The position numbers and the translations under genes were made by a program. Positions 48,706-57,373 of a stretch of DNA of 64,000 bases are shown one piece after another; position 1 is the stretch's first letter; every line of letters begins with the position of its first letter. The notes under the pieces are model-generated. The model ran no database searches and was not told where the DNA came from. It was given only the letters and a program-made list of their open reading frames with translations. Location of the stretch: assembly GCA_023014335.1 (NCBI GenBank), contig JAECYW010000010.1, positions 2,418,001 to 2,482,000 of the forward strand. Reading direction: 5' to 3'. Source of the stretch: Galerina marginata (lineage: Eukaryota; Basidiomycota; Agaricomycetes; Agaricales; Galerinaceae).

Positions 48706-50099
48706 ATGCAAATTTCTCGCGTATTTCTTGCCCTTCTTCCATTGTTGACAATCAGCGTCGCAATTCCTCTCGAATCTGCTAAAGCGGGTGGGTTCTCTAT
48801 TGCTTCCAATGGAAAGATTGTGAAACCGTGCATATACTAGGGTCCGCGTTTTCAAGGTACATTCGTGAGGGTATGCATATTATATTCATTTGGACGACAA
48901 GCTTGAACTAACACTACCAATAGAGTTGGAAGGCCCAGAAGCGGGCGGTAATTATGTTACTTCCAGTGGAATGATTTCACAGTAATGCCGTCAACATCTT
49001 AGGGATAAAATTTGAGTACGGTCGTGAGGGTATGTGCATTGTATTTGAACGCCTAACAAATAATTTAACGCCTTCAACAGAGATAGGGGGTGAGGAAGAG
49101 GACGGTAATTCTGTTGCCCCAATACAATCCCTTTAGAACCGACGTCTCTAACATTCTATCTAGGGATAAAATTCGAGTATGGTCGTGAGGGTACGTGCAT
49201 TGTATTTCAACGCCTAACAAATAGTTTAACACCCTCAACAGAGATAGGGAGTGGGGAAGAGGACGGTAATTTGTTGCCCCAATACAATCCCTTTAGAACT
49301 GACATCGCTCACATCCTAGGCATAAAATTTGAGTATGGTCGTGAGGGTACGCGCCTTGTATTTGAACGCCTAAAAAATAATTTAACACCTTCAACAGAGA
49401 TAGGGAATGAGAAAGAGGACGGTAAGTCTGTTTCTCCGGGTAGAAATGTTCTTAAACTGACATTGTCAACATCCTAGGGATAAAATTTGAGTACGGTCGT
49501 GAGGGTACGTGCATTGCTTTTGAATACCTAAAAAATAATTTAACGCCCTCAACAGAGATAGGGAGTGAGGAAGAGGACGGTAATTCTGCTGCCCCAATAC
49601 AATGCCTTTGAAACTGACATTGCTAACATCCTAGGAATAAAATTTGAGTACGGTCGTGAAGAAGAGGACGGTAATTTTGTTGCCCCCAATACAATCCCTT
49701 TAGAACTAACATCGCTCACATCCTATCTAGGGATAAAATTTGAGTACGGTCGTGAGGGTACGCGCCTTGTATTCGAACGCCTAACAAATAATTTAACACC
49801 TTCAACAGAAATAGGGAGTGAGGAAGAGGACGGTGACTCTGTTGCTCCGGGTGGAGATGCTCTTAAACTGACATTGTCAACATTCAAGGGATAAAATTTG
49901 AGTACGGTCGTAAGGGTACGTGCATTGTATTTGAATACCTAACAAACAATTTAACACCCTCAAAAGAAATAGGGGGTGAGGAAGAGGACGGTAATTCTGT
50001 TGCTCCGGGTGGAAATGCTCTTAAACTGACATTGACAACATCCTAGGGATAAAATTTGAGTACGGTCGCGGGAATTACATTCGGGACGGAATGAACTAG
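48706..50099 (+). CDS. Secreted multi-repeat peptide precursor assembled from micro-exons (RiPP-like), about 176 aa
   Basis: Exon 1 (48706-48787) encodes a signal peptide (MQISRVFLALLPLLTISVA) plus a short pro-segment. Then alternate A exons of 27 nt (first 30) and B exons of 24 nt: A 48841-48870, 49003-49029, 49164-49190, 49320-49346, 49478-49504, 49731-49757, 49889-49915; B 48924-48947, 49081-49104, 49242-49265, 49398-49421, 49556-49579, 49809-49832, 49967-49990. A fused 36-nt exon is at 49635-49670 and the last exon is 50047-50099 (stop 50097). Every junction is phase 1, with GT-AG ends and CTAAC or CTGAC branch-like motifs. Each A+B pair encodes the 17-residue unit GIKFEYGREEIGSEEED. GIKFEYGR occurs eight times; the final copy runs into GNYIRDGMN and stop. 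The first unit is divergent (GSAFSRYIRE). Hydrophobic/aromatic cores separated by acidic spacers behind a signal peptide are typical of UstYa-dependent precursors, and a UstYa-like gene is next door. No KR or RR site is present. Function is inferred. Confidence 0.8.
48841..50099 (+). repeat. Tandem array, about 158-bp period
   Basis: A-exon starts at 49003, 49164, 49320, 49478, 49635, 49731, 49889 and 50047 give periods of 161, 156, 158, 157, 96, 158 and 158. A degenerate unit precedes at 48841. The 96-bp unit has lost the A-to-B intron. The B-to-A spacers fall in two sequence classes (CCCCAATACAATCCC and CTCCGGGT(G/A)GAAAT types), a sign of higher-order duplication. Confidence 0.93.
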
Positions 50100-50382
50100 T
50101 CGTGGTGTGCATATTGCATCATTCAACCGAAAATTTAAAAAATTGACTGGAGGTTTTCAATAGGGACGTACCGACGGAACAGTGGTTGGTAATCTTTGGA
50201 CCCCTTTTTAATTGGGATTAACCTAATGTCTTCAGTAGAAGATCCCGTTTATATCGGCCTCGATTGTAGTAGAATCAAGTGATTTCTTTATTTCGAAGGC
50301 TGGGGGTACGATACTGGACTTTAAATGTGATAAATCTATAAAGTTAAGATTAAACTTGTTGCGCTTGAGCCTATTGAAAAGA

Positions 50383-50904
50383 TCACGAAGGAGAAAATTG
50401 CACATAGTTGTGCCAGTTCAGTTCCAAATCTACCTGCACCTCTAGCAGCAGCAGTGAATGCACAGATAGGGAATAAGCGCATCTGAAGGCTGGTGAGTTG
50501 GAAGGGGCTTTATTACAGCTGCAATCACCAGAAGGGGATACTCTTTTACCTACTCGAACAGTAGCTGGAGTATCAAGTGTACATATCGCTGTAGTGTAAT
50601 GTATATGAATATGCCATGGGTACTTTGCAGCGAAAGGTGAGGCAATGCAAGCCGAGGAAGTGAGAGAAAATAGAAGGAAACATAGGAATATCCATTCTTT
50701 GAAACATCGTTCTAAATAATGGGTGGCTAGGAGAATTTGTATTTTGTGAGTTATAAGAGGTATTTTCGAAAATGCCTCTTGACTCTTGAGAGCGCCAATA
50801 AGAGCGCCAACAGAGAAATCACCACGGTTTGGGTCAGCGTCAGTCACGTCCAGTGATGTGCCAGCTTGAGAAGCAGTTAATCGCGAGTGGAGTACTACGG
50901 TCAA
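50383..50904 (-). CDS. Hypothetical protein with an internal hydrophobic segment
   Basis: An uninterrupted 173-codon frame. A hydrophobic stretch EWIFLCFLLFSLTSSACIA lies near the middle, followed by a Cys-containing region with VGKRVSPSGDC. There is no paralogue in the window and no recognised domain. It lies 280 bases beyond the repeat-precursor gene in convergent orientation. If an unseen upstream exon supplies a start nearer the hydrophobic stretch, the product could be secreted. It may equally be a chance frame. Confidence 0.3.
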   Translation of the reverse strand: MTVVLHSRLTASQAGTSLDVTDADPNRGDFSVGALIGALKSQEAFSKIPLITHKIQILLATHYLERCFKEWIFLCFLLFSLTSSACIASPFAAKYPWHIHIHYTTAICTLDTPATVRVGKRVSPSGDCSCNKAPSNSPAFRCAYSLSVHSLLLLEVQVDLELNWHNYVQFSPS

Positions 50905-51075
50905 CGCAAAATTGGTAATTAATTAAATCAGTTCAAGAGAATGCATTGACAAGTTCAAAAGAGCTACGACTCCCGGTTGAGGGATTGATCAGCGCTGAGT
51001 GCTGATTGGGGTGCCTTAGGCACTTACCCTCTTCGGAGAAATCCGAAGGCAACGAGGCCGGGTCTGTGCGCATTA

Positions 51076-51268
51076 CAGCTAAATTCATAATGATAGGCCA
51101 CATCAAAAAGCTGTACGCAGACAGCCGAAGTGATCCGGCCAGCTGGCGGAGGTCAATAAATTTCTTCGGCTACCCTAGGAGCTCGGCTATCACGTCGCGT
51201 AAAAGATTTATGGACTCCGCACTGTCTAAGTTTTGATCTGGGGTGGCCTATCTTTATGAATTTAGCTG
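51076..51268. mobile_element. 193-bp miniature inverted-repeat element in S1
   Basis: The left end CAGCTAAATTCATAATGATAGG is matched at the right by the complement of CAGCTAAATTCATAAAGATAGG (first 20 bases shown in each case are alike save one); both arms continue with GCCAC. TA flanks both sides (51074-51075, 51269-51270). The duplicate S2 has GCGCAGTAATATAAACC with a single TA at the matching place, so it shows the empty site. There is no coding capacity. Confidence 0.85.
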
Positions 51269-51289
51269 TAATATATTGATAACCATCAC

Positions 51290-51765
51290 CCTCGGATCGT
51301 CTTCCGTTCTTCCTTTCCCCCACTTCATTTTTGGCATCCCTGGTCACTGCGCGTCGCGATCTTTATGATGCCAGACCTCTCACTATGCGCGTCTTGGAGT
51401 TATCTCCTGTGATCCTGTCTGAATCCTGCTACCTTCCTGCCTTGGCCATCTATCATCCTTCTCTGAAGACACGATTCAAAGTTCGAAGAAATTATGGCCT
51501 TCCAACAAGGTCAATAGCCTCTCAGTGATCGTCGCTGTGGGCGTTGAGTTATTAATGACTGTCTTTACAAGTCCCGGTACGCCATCCATGTTCGCCCTTC
51601 TTGTTCCTTAGGCAGACGAAACGACCCAGATACTCGCCCCCTGGTCCTGCATTCTTTCTTGGACGCCGTTCTGAGAGGATATTGCGTCACAATGTGCGAG
51701 GAAGGCTTCTTTTTCGATGACTCCTTCGGACCATTGTTCGTTTACGGGTTTACTGGTAGCTGAGC
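51290..51765 (+). pseudogene. Broken paralogue (S1) of the small unknown gene at 55745
   Basis: It matches the intact copy at GCATCCC(C/T)(T/G)G, CTTCCTGC, GTCGCTGT(C/G)GGC and the final block DSFGPLFVYGFTGS. An extra T around 51650 and earlier length changes break the frame. A 35-nt GT-AG stretch (51577-51611) stands where the intact copy has a 34-nt one. Confidence 0.6.
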
Positions 51766-52789
51766 GCTTGATTTCTGAGGTCTGCGGGTCCCCGAACCTA
51801 CGTATGACTCGCATCTGGTTCAGGGATAACGTACACTTGGTCAGTTCTCAAGCTAAAGATAGATAACTAATGCATTTCTGCAATCCTGGTAAGTCGGAAC
51901 GTCGTATTCCACCAACATTTCTTCATTTTGTCAATCTAGTCCTTGCTTTCAAGTGGTAATAGCGACCGTGTCCCCTTTCTTTCGTCAATGCCCGGTGATT
52001 TTTAGAGGTATGTTATATATCTTGTCTCTGCTGCGCATACTCGTACTTACTTGCTGTTAGTTAGATCTCACTGTTTTCCTTAATACCTGATTCTGAGAGG
52101 TACGTAGCATCCCTCATATCTGTGGCGTACACTCATCCATATTCGTTGTTAGCCGTTCCATCCTTTTGTTTTCGTCTATACACACCTGCTTCTTCGGATC
52201 TGTGGGGCGGCATTAGCGTCTTCAAATAAATGGGAGGAATTTTCTGGTACCCCTTTATGGTCGGCTCAGCTAGGGTTCTTTTTGTATTTCCTTCTTTACC
52301 TTTTAGTAATATTATGACACGTTCACTTCGTCTGCCATAGCACTCGATCTCAGGCTCCGCCCACTTCAGCTAAGCTTCTTACAGATCGACACTTCCTTCT
52401 TCGAGTCTGGCCTGCCGTCTTCTTTCTACAAACCTTCTTCCAAGTCATTATTCGCGGACCTGGTCATTCCGACTCGTGTCGCTCTCAGTGGTCTCAGTCG
52501 ACGATAAGTGCTCGAAGCGTGAAGCCTAAATAAATGATACTGAATATCTGGTTTCGTACTATTCGGTTTTACATTGGCTACTTTACTGCCGGACAGTAAT
52601 CTGGCCCGCCGACGGACTGATTTGTATTGATTTCACATTTGTACGACGAAAAGAAGGACCGCAGGTCCACAGGCGGCAACAGATGCAGCATCGTTAATGA
52701 TTTAGTAAAAGGAAATGACAACGAAGGAGAGAAGGCTCATCCACCATCGCATTTCAAAACAAGTCAAAAACAAGACCAAAAACAAACTC

Positions 52790-53250
52790 AAACCAATCTG
52801 GTTCCGAGGACGTTGTTACAGCCCTCACTACAGCCCACCCAGTCTCCCTCCCTCCACCTCAGTCGTGCTCCCGCGTAGTGGCCATCCAGTCGCGCTGCGA
52901 TATCACATCATCCCAAAAGCGAACCCTGAAGCAAACTCTGAGGCTTGTACGGATTATGCTGTCGAGTATGTTGGGGGCGGAAGTAAGCTATGATCGGAGA
53001 GGGTCCCGTCTACTAGGCATGATCCTGGTGGTACTGGTGACTGGTACTGGTCTTGATATTAATATTTCTGATATGCAAACGGGTCTGCAAGCCGTGGAGG
53101 AGGGGAAAGAGGGGGTAAAGGGGATGGCATCTCGTCTAGAAGGAACACCGCGGGAATTCGATGAAAGAGGTCCGATCCTTATCTCCCCTCTCAATTGCAG
53201 CCTTACCCCAAGCGTGAAAACCTTGAAATATCCAGAATTTTATCTACGAT
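52790..53250 (+). repeat. Fragment R10 of the R family tail
   Basis: GTTACAGCCCTCACTACAGCCCACC, ending in CTCCCTCCACCTCAGTCGTGC, resembles the 13310-13380 stretch of R3 (GCAGCCCTCATCGG, CCTTCCACCTCAGGCGTGC). A CCTTATCTCCCCTCTC block follows. The promoter-like end is missing. The preceding 52630-52740 stretch is related to 58660-58770 (CGACGAA(A)AGAAGGACCGCA-like, AATGATTTA). Confidence 0.4.
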
Positions 53251-53405
53251 GCAGCCAGTGAAGCCGCTAATTTAATAGTTGTCAGACTTTCGGGTTTTCG
53301 TGACGGAGATTTCAGACTTCAGCTGATTGAGAAAGGTGCCTCAAGTTGTTGTACATTTGGGTCGCTACATTGACATACGAGAGAACTTGGAAACCCGCGA
53401 GAAAC

Positions 53406-53702
53406 TCATAGCGGCAAAGTGCTGGTCATTTCGTCCGCCCCTTGGGCCCAGTCGGTGGGATCATCGAGATCATGACTGTGCACTGAGCCTGCAGAGTTCG
53501 TTTTCTGCTCCTCCTCCTCCGATTTTGCGACATTATTAACCTTCTTCAGCGCTTTAGTCTTCTCCCCCTCCAGATCTTCAACTACAAGATCATCCGCTGA
53601 GTTGCCGGGTTTTTTCGCCACTTCCTCCTCAGTTATTTTTTTGATTCCGGCAGTAGAAGATTCCGCGTCTCCAATCTTAACAACGTTAGGGAGCGTTGAC
53701 AT
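53406..53702 (-). CDS. Hypothetical acidic/charged protein
   Basis: A 98-codon open frame, rich in Glu, Lys and Asp (KKITEEEVAKKPG, KSEEEEQKTN). It has no hydrophobic segment and no recognised domain, and could be a partial or unspliced exon. No relative is seen in the window. Confidence 0.25.
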   Translation of the reverse strand: MSTLPNVVKIGDAESSTAGIKKITEEEVAKKPGNSADDLVVEDLEGEKTKALKKVNNVAKSEEEEQKTNSAGSVHSHDLDDPTDWAQGADEMTSTLPL

Positions 53703-54921
53703 CGGTGCCGAAGGTTTGGATAGTGCTGTATATGGACTGGTAGAAGGTGGTCACTGAAAGTCGACAACGAAGAAGAATTATGATGGCTCACCGGGCTTCG
53801 AAGATCGGGTTTTGGGGCAAGGAATCGCTGATGATGATGAGCACATCCACAACCAACCTTCGGTATTTAAGAAAAATACCCGACTCGTACGTAGCATTTT
53901 CACTGTAACTCAGATTGACGGAACACTTGAAAAGCGCCCTCGGGGACTCCAAAGCCCGGAAGATAACAGAAAGCTTGGACTTGTGATTGACGGATGAGAA
54001 TGTAACTACAGCATGTTACCGTTCATTGTTCTTTTGAGCCTCGCCCCTTTCGCTAACTTCATATCGTCCATCATCACCTTTTACCCAAATCCACACGTCT
54101 CCTAAACATTACAACTGTTCTCGAGTCCATACCATCGACATTCACATTATCGGATTGATTTGAACTGACCTTTGACTCTCATTTGTCTGATGAAAATATG
54201 GAACTACCGCATCTGAGTGTACTTGTAGCAGTCTATAAATGCTGATTTTCTTTCTTTTCTAAAGGAAAACCTGTAGTTCCCGGAAGCCTCGGTGACTAGT
54301 ACGTCCTCGGCAATGACAGAACGCTTGGATGACCCAGGGGAAATCAAACACGGTACACCTAAAGGTCTAGAAGGTTATGCCCTTCTTTGGTATCCGAAAA
54401 TGCAGTCGCTCACCACGACCATCGGTGAGAGAAAAAACCCGTAGGCACGATTCTGACAGTGCCTATTCCAGCTGAGGGTAAAATGATAGACCAGATCAAG
54501 ACATGGACACAGTGCCTTTGACTCACTTGAGTCGTACCTGATTCATACTACTCATATCAAGCACGATGTCGTTCCAGTTTGGTTTTGAGGCAAGGGTGGT
54601 CGATTGCAATTGACACAGCGAGTCATCTGCATGAACCGTGTCTCCATCTTGCCTTCAAGCTTCCTCTCCCCATATTACATATGTTCTACAGGTAATTCTG
54701 AATACGACAGCACCAATTCGATCCCAAGCTTTGGAGGAACGTAGACATTTGTCATTCTTTGTGCTCAGATTCGTCAAATTGTTTCATTCGAGCTGTCTAT
54801 TCTGAATTTATGGGCCGTGGCTTTTGCCTCCGGTGAGTGAGAAGCAAGAAAGACGGTTCTACCTATTATAGAAAAGACCAGCTCGACACCGGGAATGGCT
54901 AAACCAAAGTTACTAACCTAC
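53703..54921. other. Region without supported genes
   Basis: Only short frames (for example 53812-53997). No recognised repeat or domain. Confidence 0.45.
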
Positions 54922-55542
54922 TCAAGTACTCGGAGACATGCTAGCGAAATCTATAAATGCACCGATCTGCAGCATTGCAAAAATACCTTCTACAATCCTC
55001 TGCACTTCATCGAACCCTTCCTGAGAAAGGATATCTATGTCCCAACAACCTGCAAGAAAGTCCCGCGGCAGGGTACGGCTGCGGCTAGTGCGGTTTACGA
55101 ACTTAGGTTGAAGGGCCCCGGAGTCGACATCGCCACAGTAAACGCGAAGTGATGTCCCGAGCAAACTTAATCCCCACAAACGATGTACGGGACAATCGGC
55201 CAGAATGGAGTCGTAAGCTTGACGCATGTGGGTGTCTGCCTTGAGGCGTAGGTCGGCTCTGTCGGCCCAGCTGCCGTCCTTGATGTCCACGATAAGAATG
55301 GGCCGACGACGAGTGTCGTAGACAACTAAAAATTCGTTTGAATCGATGGTGTTTGGACTTGAAGCGCTCGAAGGGTAATGGGGAGCAACAAAGTACTCGA
55401 AGGAGTCGGGGGAAAAGCAGTAGGCGAGCAGCTTGTGGTAGGGCCCATAGTAGCGGTTATCCCCTGGTGGTAGATCGCGACGGCAGACCTCAAAAATCGT
55501 GATAAGACCTTTAGGCCAGGTAGCGTCGGTTAAAAATGGCAT
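54922..55542 (-). CDS. PD-(D/E)XK nuclease-like protein, 206 aa
   Basis: A single uninterrupted frame. The core FLVVYDTRRRPILIVDIKDG carries a D-x-K strand (VDIKD) after an upstream YD, and QAYDSILADCPVHRLWGLSLLG supplies the helix with Gln and the following strand seen in many fungal PD-(D/E)XK-fold proteins. An N-terminal acid (about residue 70) could complete the site. The fold assignment is by pattern only. Family members of this kind are common and mostly uncharacterised in mushroom-forming fungi. A broken relative lies at 45170-45425. It is transcribed away from the S2 gene. No signal or membrane segment is seen. Confidence 0.6.
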   Translation of the reverse strand: MPFLTDATWPKGLITIFEVCRRDLPPGDNRYYGPYHKLLAYCFSPDSFEYFVAPHYPSSASSPNTIDSNEFLVVYDTRRRPILIVDIKDGSWADRADLRLKADTHMRQAYDSILADCPVHRLWGLSLLGTSLRVYCGDVDSGALQPKFVNRTSRSRTLPRDFLAGCWDIDILSQEGFDEVQRIVEGIFAMLQIGAFIDFASMSPST

Positions 55543-55589
55543 GCTGGAGGTGATTTATGTAGAACCACGAACGATGCGAGTTGAATTTG

Positions 55590-57200
55590 AGTTGAATATT
55601 GACGGGAGTATTCGAGACTGCAAGGCACTCTCGGAGAAACCCGAGGGCAGGGACGAGCTGACAAGAGGCTTGGTCTGTGCGCAGTAATATAAACCTCAGT
55701 CATCGGTCCGTCTTTCTTTCTTCCTTTCCTCCCATTCCTTCGGCTTGTCTTTGGCATCCCCTGTTATTCCGCGACGAGATCTTCTCGATACCGATCTTCC
55801 CTACGCCTGTCTTCGAGGCTCCCGCGATACTTTCTTAGCTTGGTGCCTTCCTGCTTTCGGCGGCTACGAAGTTGCTCTGAAGGCGCGGTTCGAAGGCGCG
55901 GTGGACATCCAACAAGCCCTTAAGATCAGTCACTACTCAGCGATGGTCGCTGTCGGCATTAAGGTATTTGTTGACGATCCTTTCAGATTTAGGTACGCGT
56001 TCCATATCACCCTTCTTGGTCTTTAGGTTGATGATACAGCCCAGATACTCGCCTCTTGGTCGACCATACTTCTTGCACGCTGTTCTAAGAGGATATCGTG
56101 TCACAACGCGCGAGGAAGCCTTCCCTCTCGATAACGCCTTCGGTGGATTGTTCGTTTACGGGTTTACTGGTAGCTGACCGCTGGATTTCTGAGACCTGTT
56201 TGTCCACGAACCTACGTATGACTCTCATTTGGTTCAGGGGTAACATACAGCTCGTCGGTTTCCCAGCTAGAGATAGGCGACTATGCGTTTCTGCAATTCT
56301 GATGAGGCGGAACGTCCTATTCCGCTGTCATTCCTTCATTTTACCAGTTTAGTCCTTGCTTTTGAGTGGTAATGACTACCGTGCCCCCTTCCTTTCATCA
56401 AGGCTCGGTGATCCTTAGAGGTAAGTTACACCTCTCGTCTCTAGGACGCATACTCATACTTACTCGACCTTAGTTTGATCTCATTGATTTCCTTAATACG
56501 TGATTATGAGAGGTACGTGGTATCTTTCGCATCGGGGGCACATACTCATACTCATTCTACCTTAGACGTTTAGTCTGTACGTCTCCGGGCCCTGTAAAAG
56601 TCAAATTTTACGCAGTTATAGTGGCGAAAATCACGATGGGCCTTCAGATGATAGTAGAGTTGGTTCGGGTATGCCGCTTTGGTCGGCTGACGTGGTGAAC
56701 TTGCGCGACACTGCTCGCTGCCTAGCCATTCAATAAGAGTCAGCCTTAGAGCAATACACTTACCTCCCGCGATATTAGTTCTGCGGGAACGCGCTCGTGC
56801 TCTACTCCCCATGCTATTCACGCAATTTTTTTGTTTTGTTTCTTTACTCTTTCATAATATGTACATCACACGTTCACATCATCTAAGTCGACGTCTCAGA
56901 TGATTCTGAGATCCCATTGGATCGCAAGTCACCCTCGCAGACAGAAGTCGCCTTTCTTAAGTTGAGCCTTGGTTCAGCCGGCGTCGTCCCTTTCCTTACT
57001 TTTATAGTAACCTCATTCAAGATCGTCGTTAGCGGTGCAAACGACAATGAGGGGAGCGTCAATGGTGTGCCTAGTGGCAATTTAACGAGTCTTTTCGTCA
57101 CTTTGTATGCTTCCGTTCAAGTTGGGGCATATATATATTAAGTAGTGGTAGTAGTAGTGAGTTTAACCGTCGTGGTCCAACAGCTGAATATCGGGTTTCC
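55590..57200 (+). repeat. Segmental duplicate S2
   Basis: The intact counterpart of S1, colinear over about 1.5 kb. It contains the small gene at 55745-56177 and the downstream exon-like blocks around 56190-56580. Confidence 0.6.
55745..56177 (+). CDS. Small protein of unknown function, 132 aa, with a 34-nt intron
   Basis: Exon 1 is 55745-55992 and exon 2 is 56027-56177; removing 34 nt (GTACGC to TTTAG) joins them in phase to 133 codons. The product contains LKISHYSAMVAVGIKVFVDDP then RPYFLHAVLRGYRV and ends FGGLFVYGFTGS. Without splicing, the first frame stops at 56026. S1 preserves both the intron position and the C-terminal block despite its frameshifts, which supports the model. A further exon downstream (ISETC, LRMTLIWFRGN near 56190) is possible if the TGA at 56175-56177 is spliced out. 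Family not recognised. Confidence 0.5.
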
Positions 57201-57373
57201 TAGAGTATTAAAATACGCGTGAAGCACTTCTCGTCCGACTTCTCGGACCCTGCAATCGGAATGGTCACCCACTAAGGGACTAAACACGTGTAAGTCTCGT
57301 GCACGTTGACCCCCTGGCCAACCGCTGGCAATTCCAACTGCCGTTCATCGATTGCTCTTTCATCCCGAGTATC

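Larger units (their letters stand above)
51000..52560 (+). repeat. Segmental duplicate S1
   Basis: It aligns in order with S2 (55590-57200): the GTCTGTGCGCA leader, the gene region, ATTTCTGAGxTCTG, ACCTACGTATGACTC, TGGTTCAGGG, TTTGCTTT-like, GGTGAT(T/C)(T/C)TTAGAGGTA, CCTTAATAC(C/G)TGATT, and AATATC(T/G)GGTTTC near the end. S1 has the 193-bp element inserted at its start. Confidence 0.65.

Noticed and set aside
49271..49894. Two unspliced frames of 68 and 109 codons across the array
   Set aside because: They are read-through versions of one or two units that end at stops in the B-to-A introns. The spliced model explains all units.
48841..50099. CRISPR-like array
   Set aside because: The period is about 158 bp with coding micro-exons and splice sites, and the repeats include the spacers. 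The setting is eukaryotic.
48706..50099. Alpha-factor-type pheromone precursor
   Set aside because: Signal peptide plus repeats fits in outline, but basidiomycete pheromones are lipidated CaaX peptides, and neither KR sites nor a CaaX end is present.
54895..55152. 85-codon plus-strand frame
   Set aside because: Antisense of the PD-(D/E)XK-like gene. Its match at 45219-45431 is likewise antisense to the related remnant.
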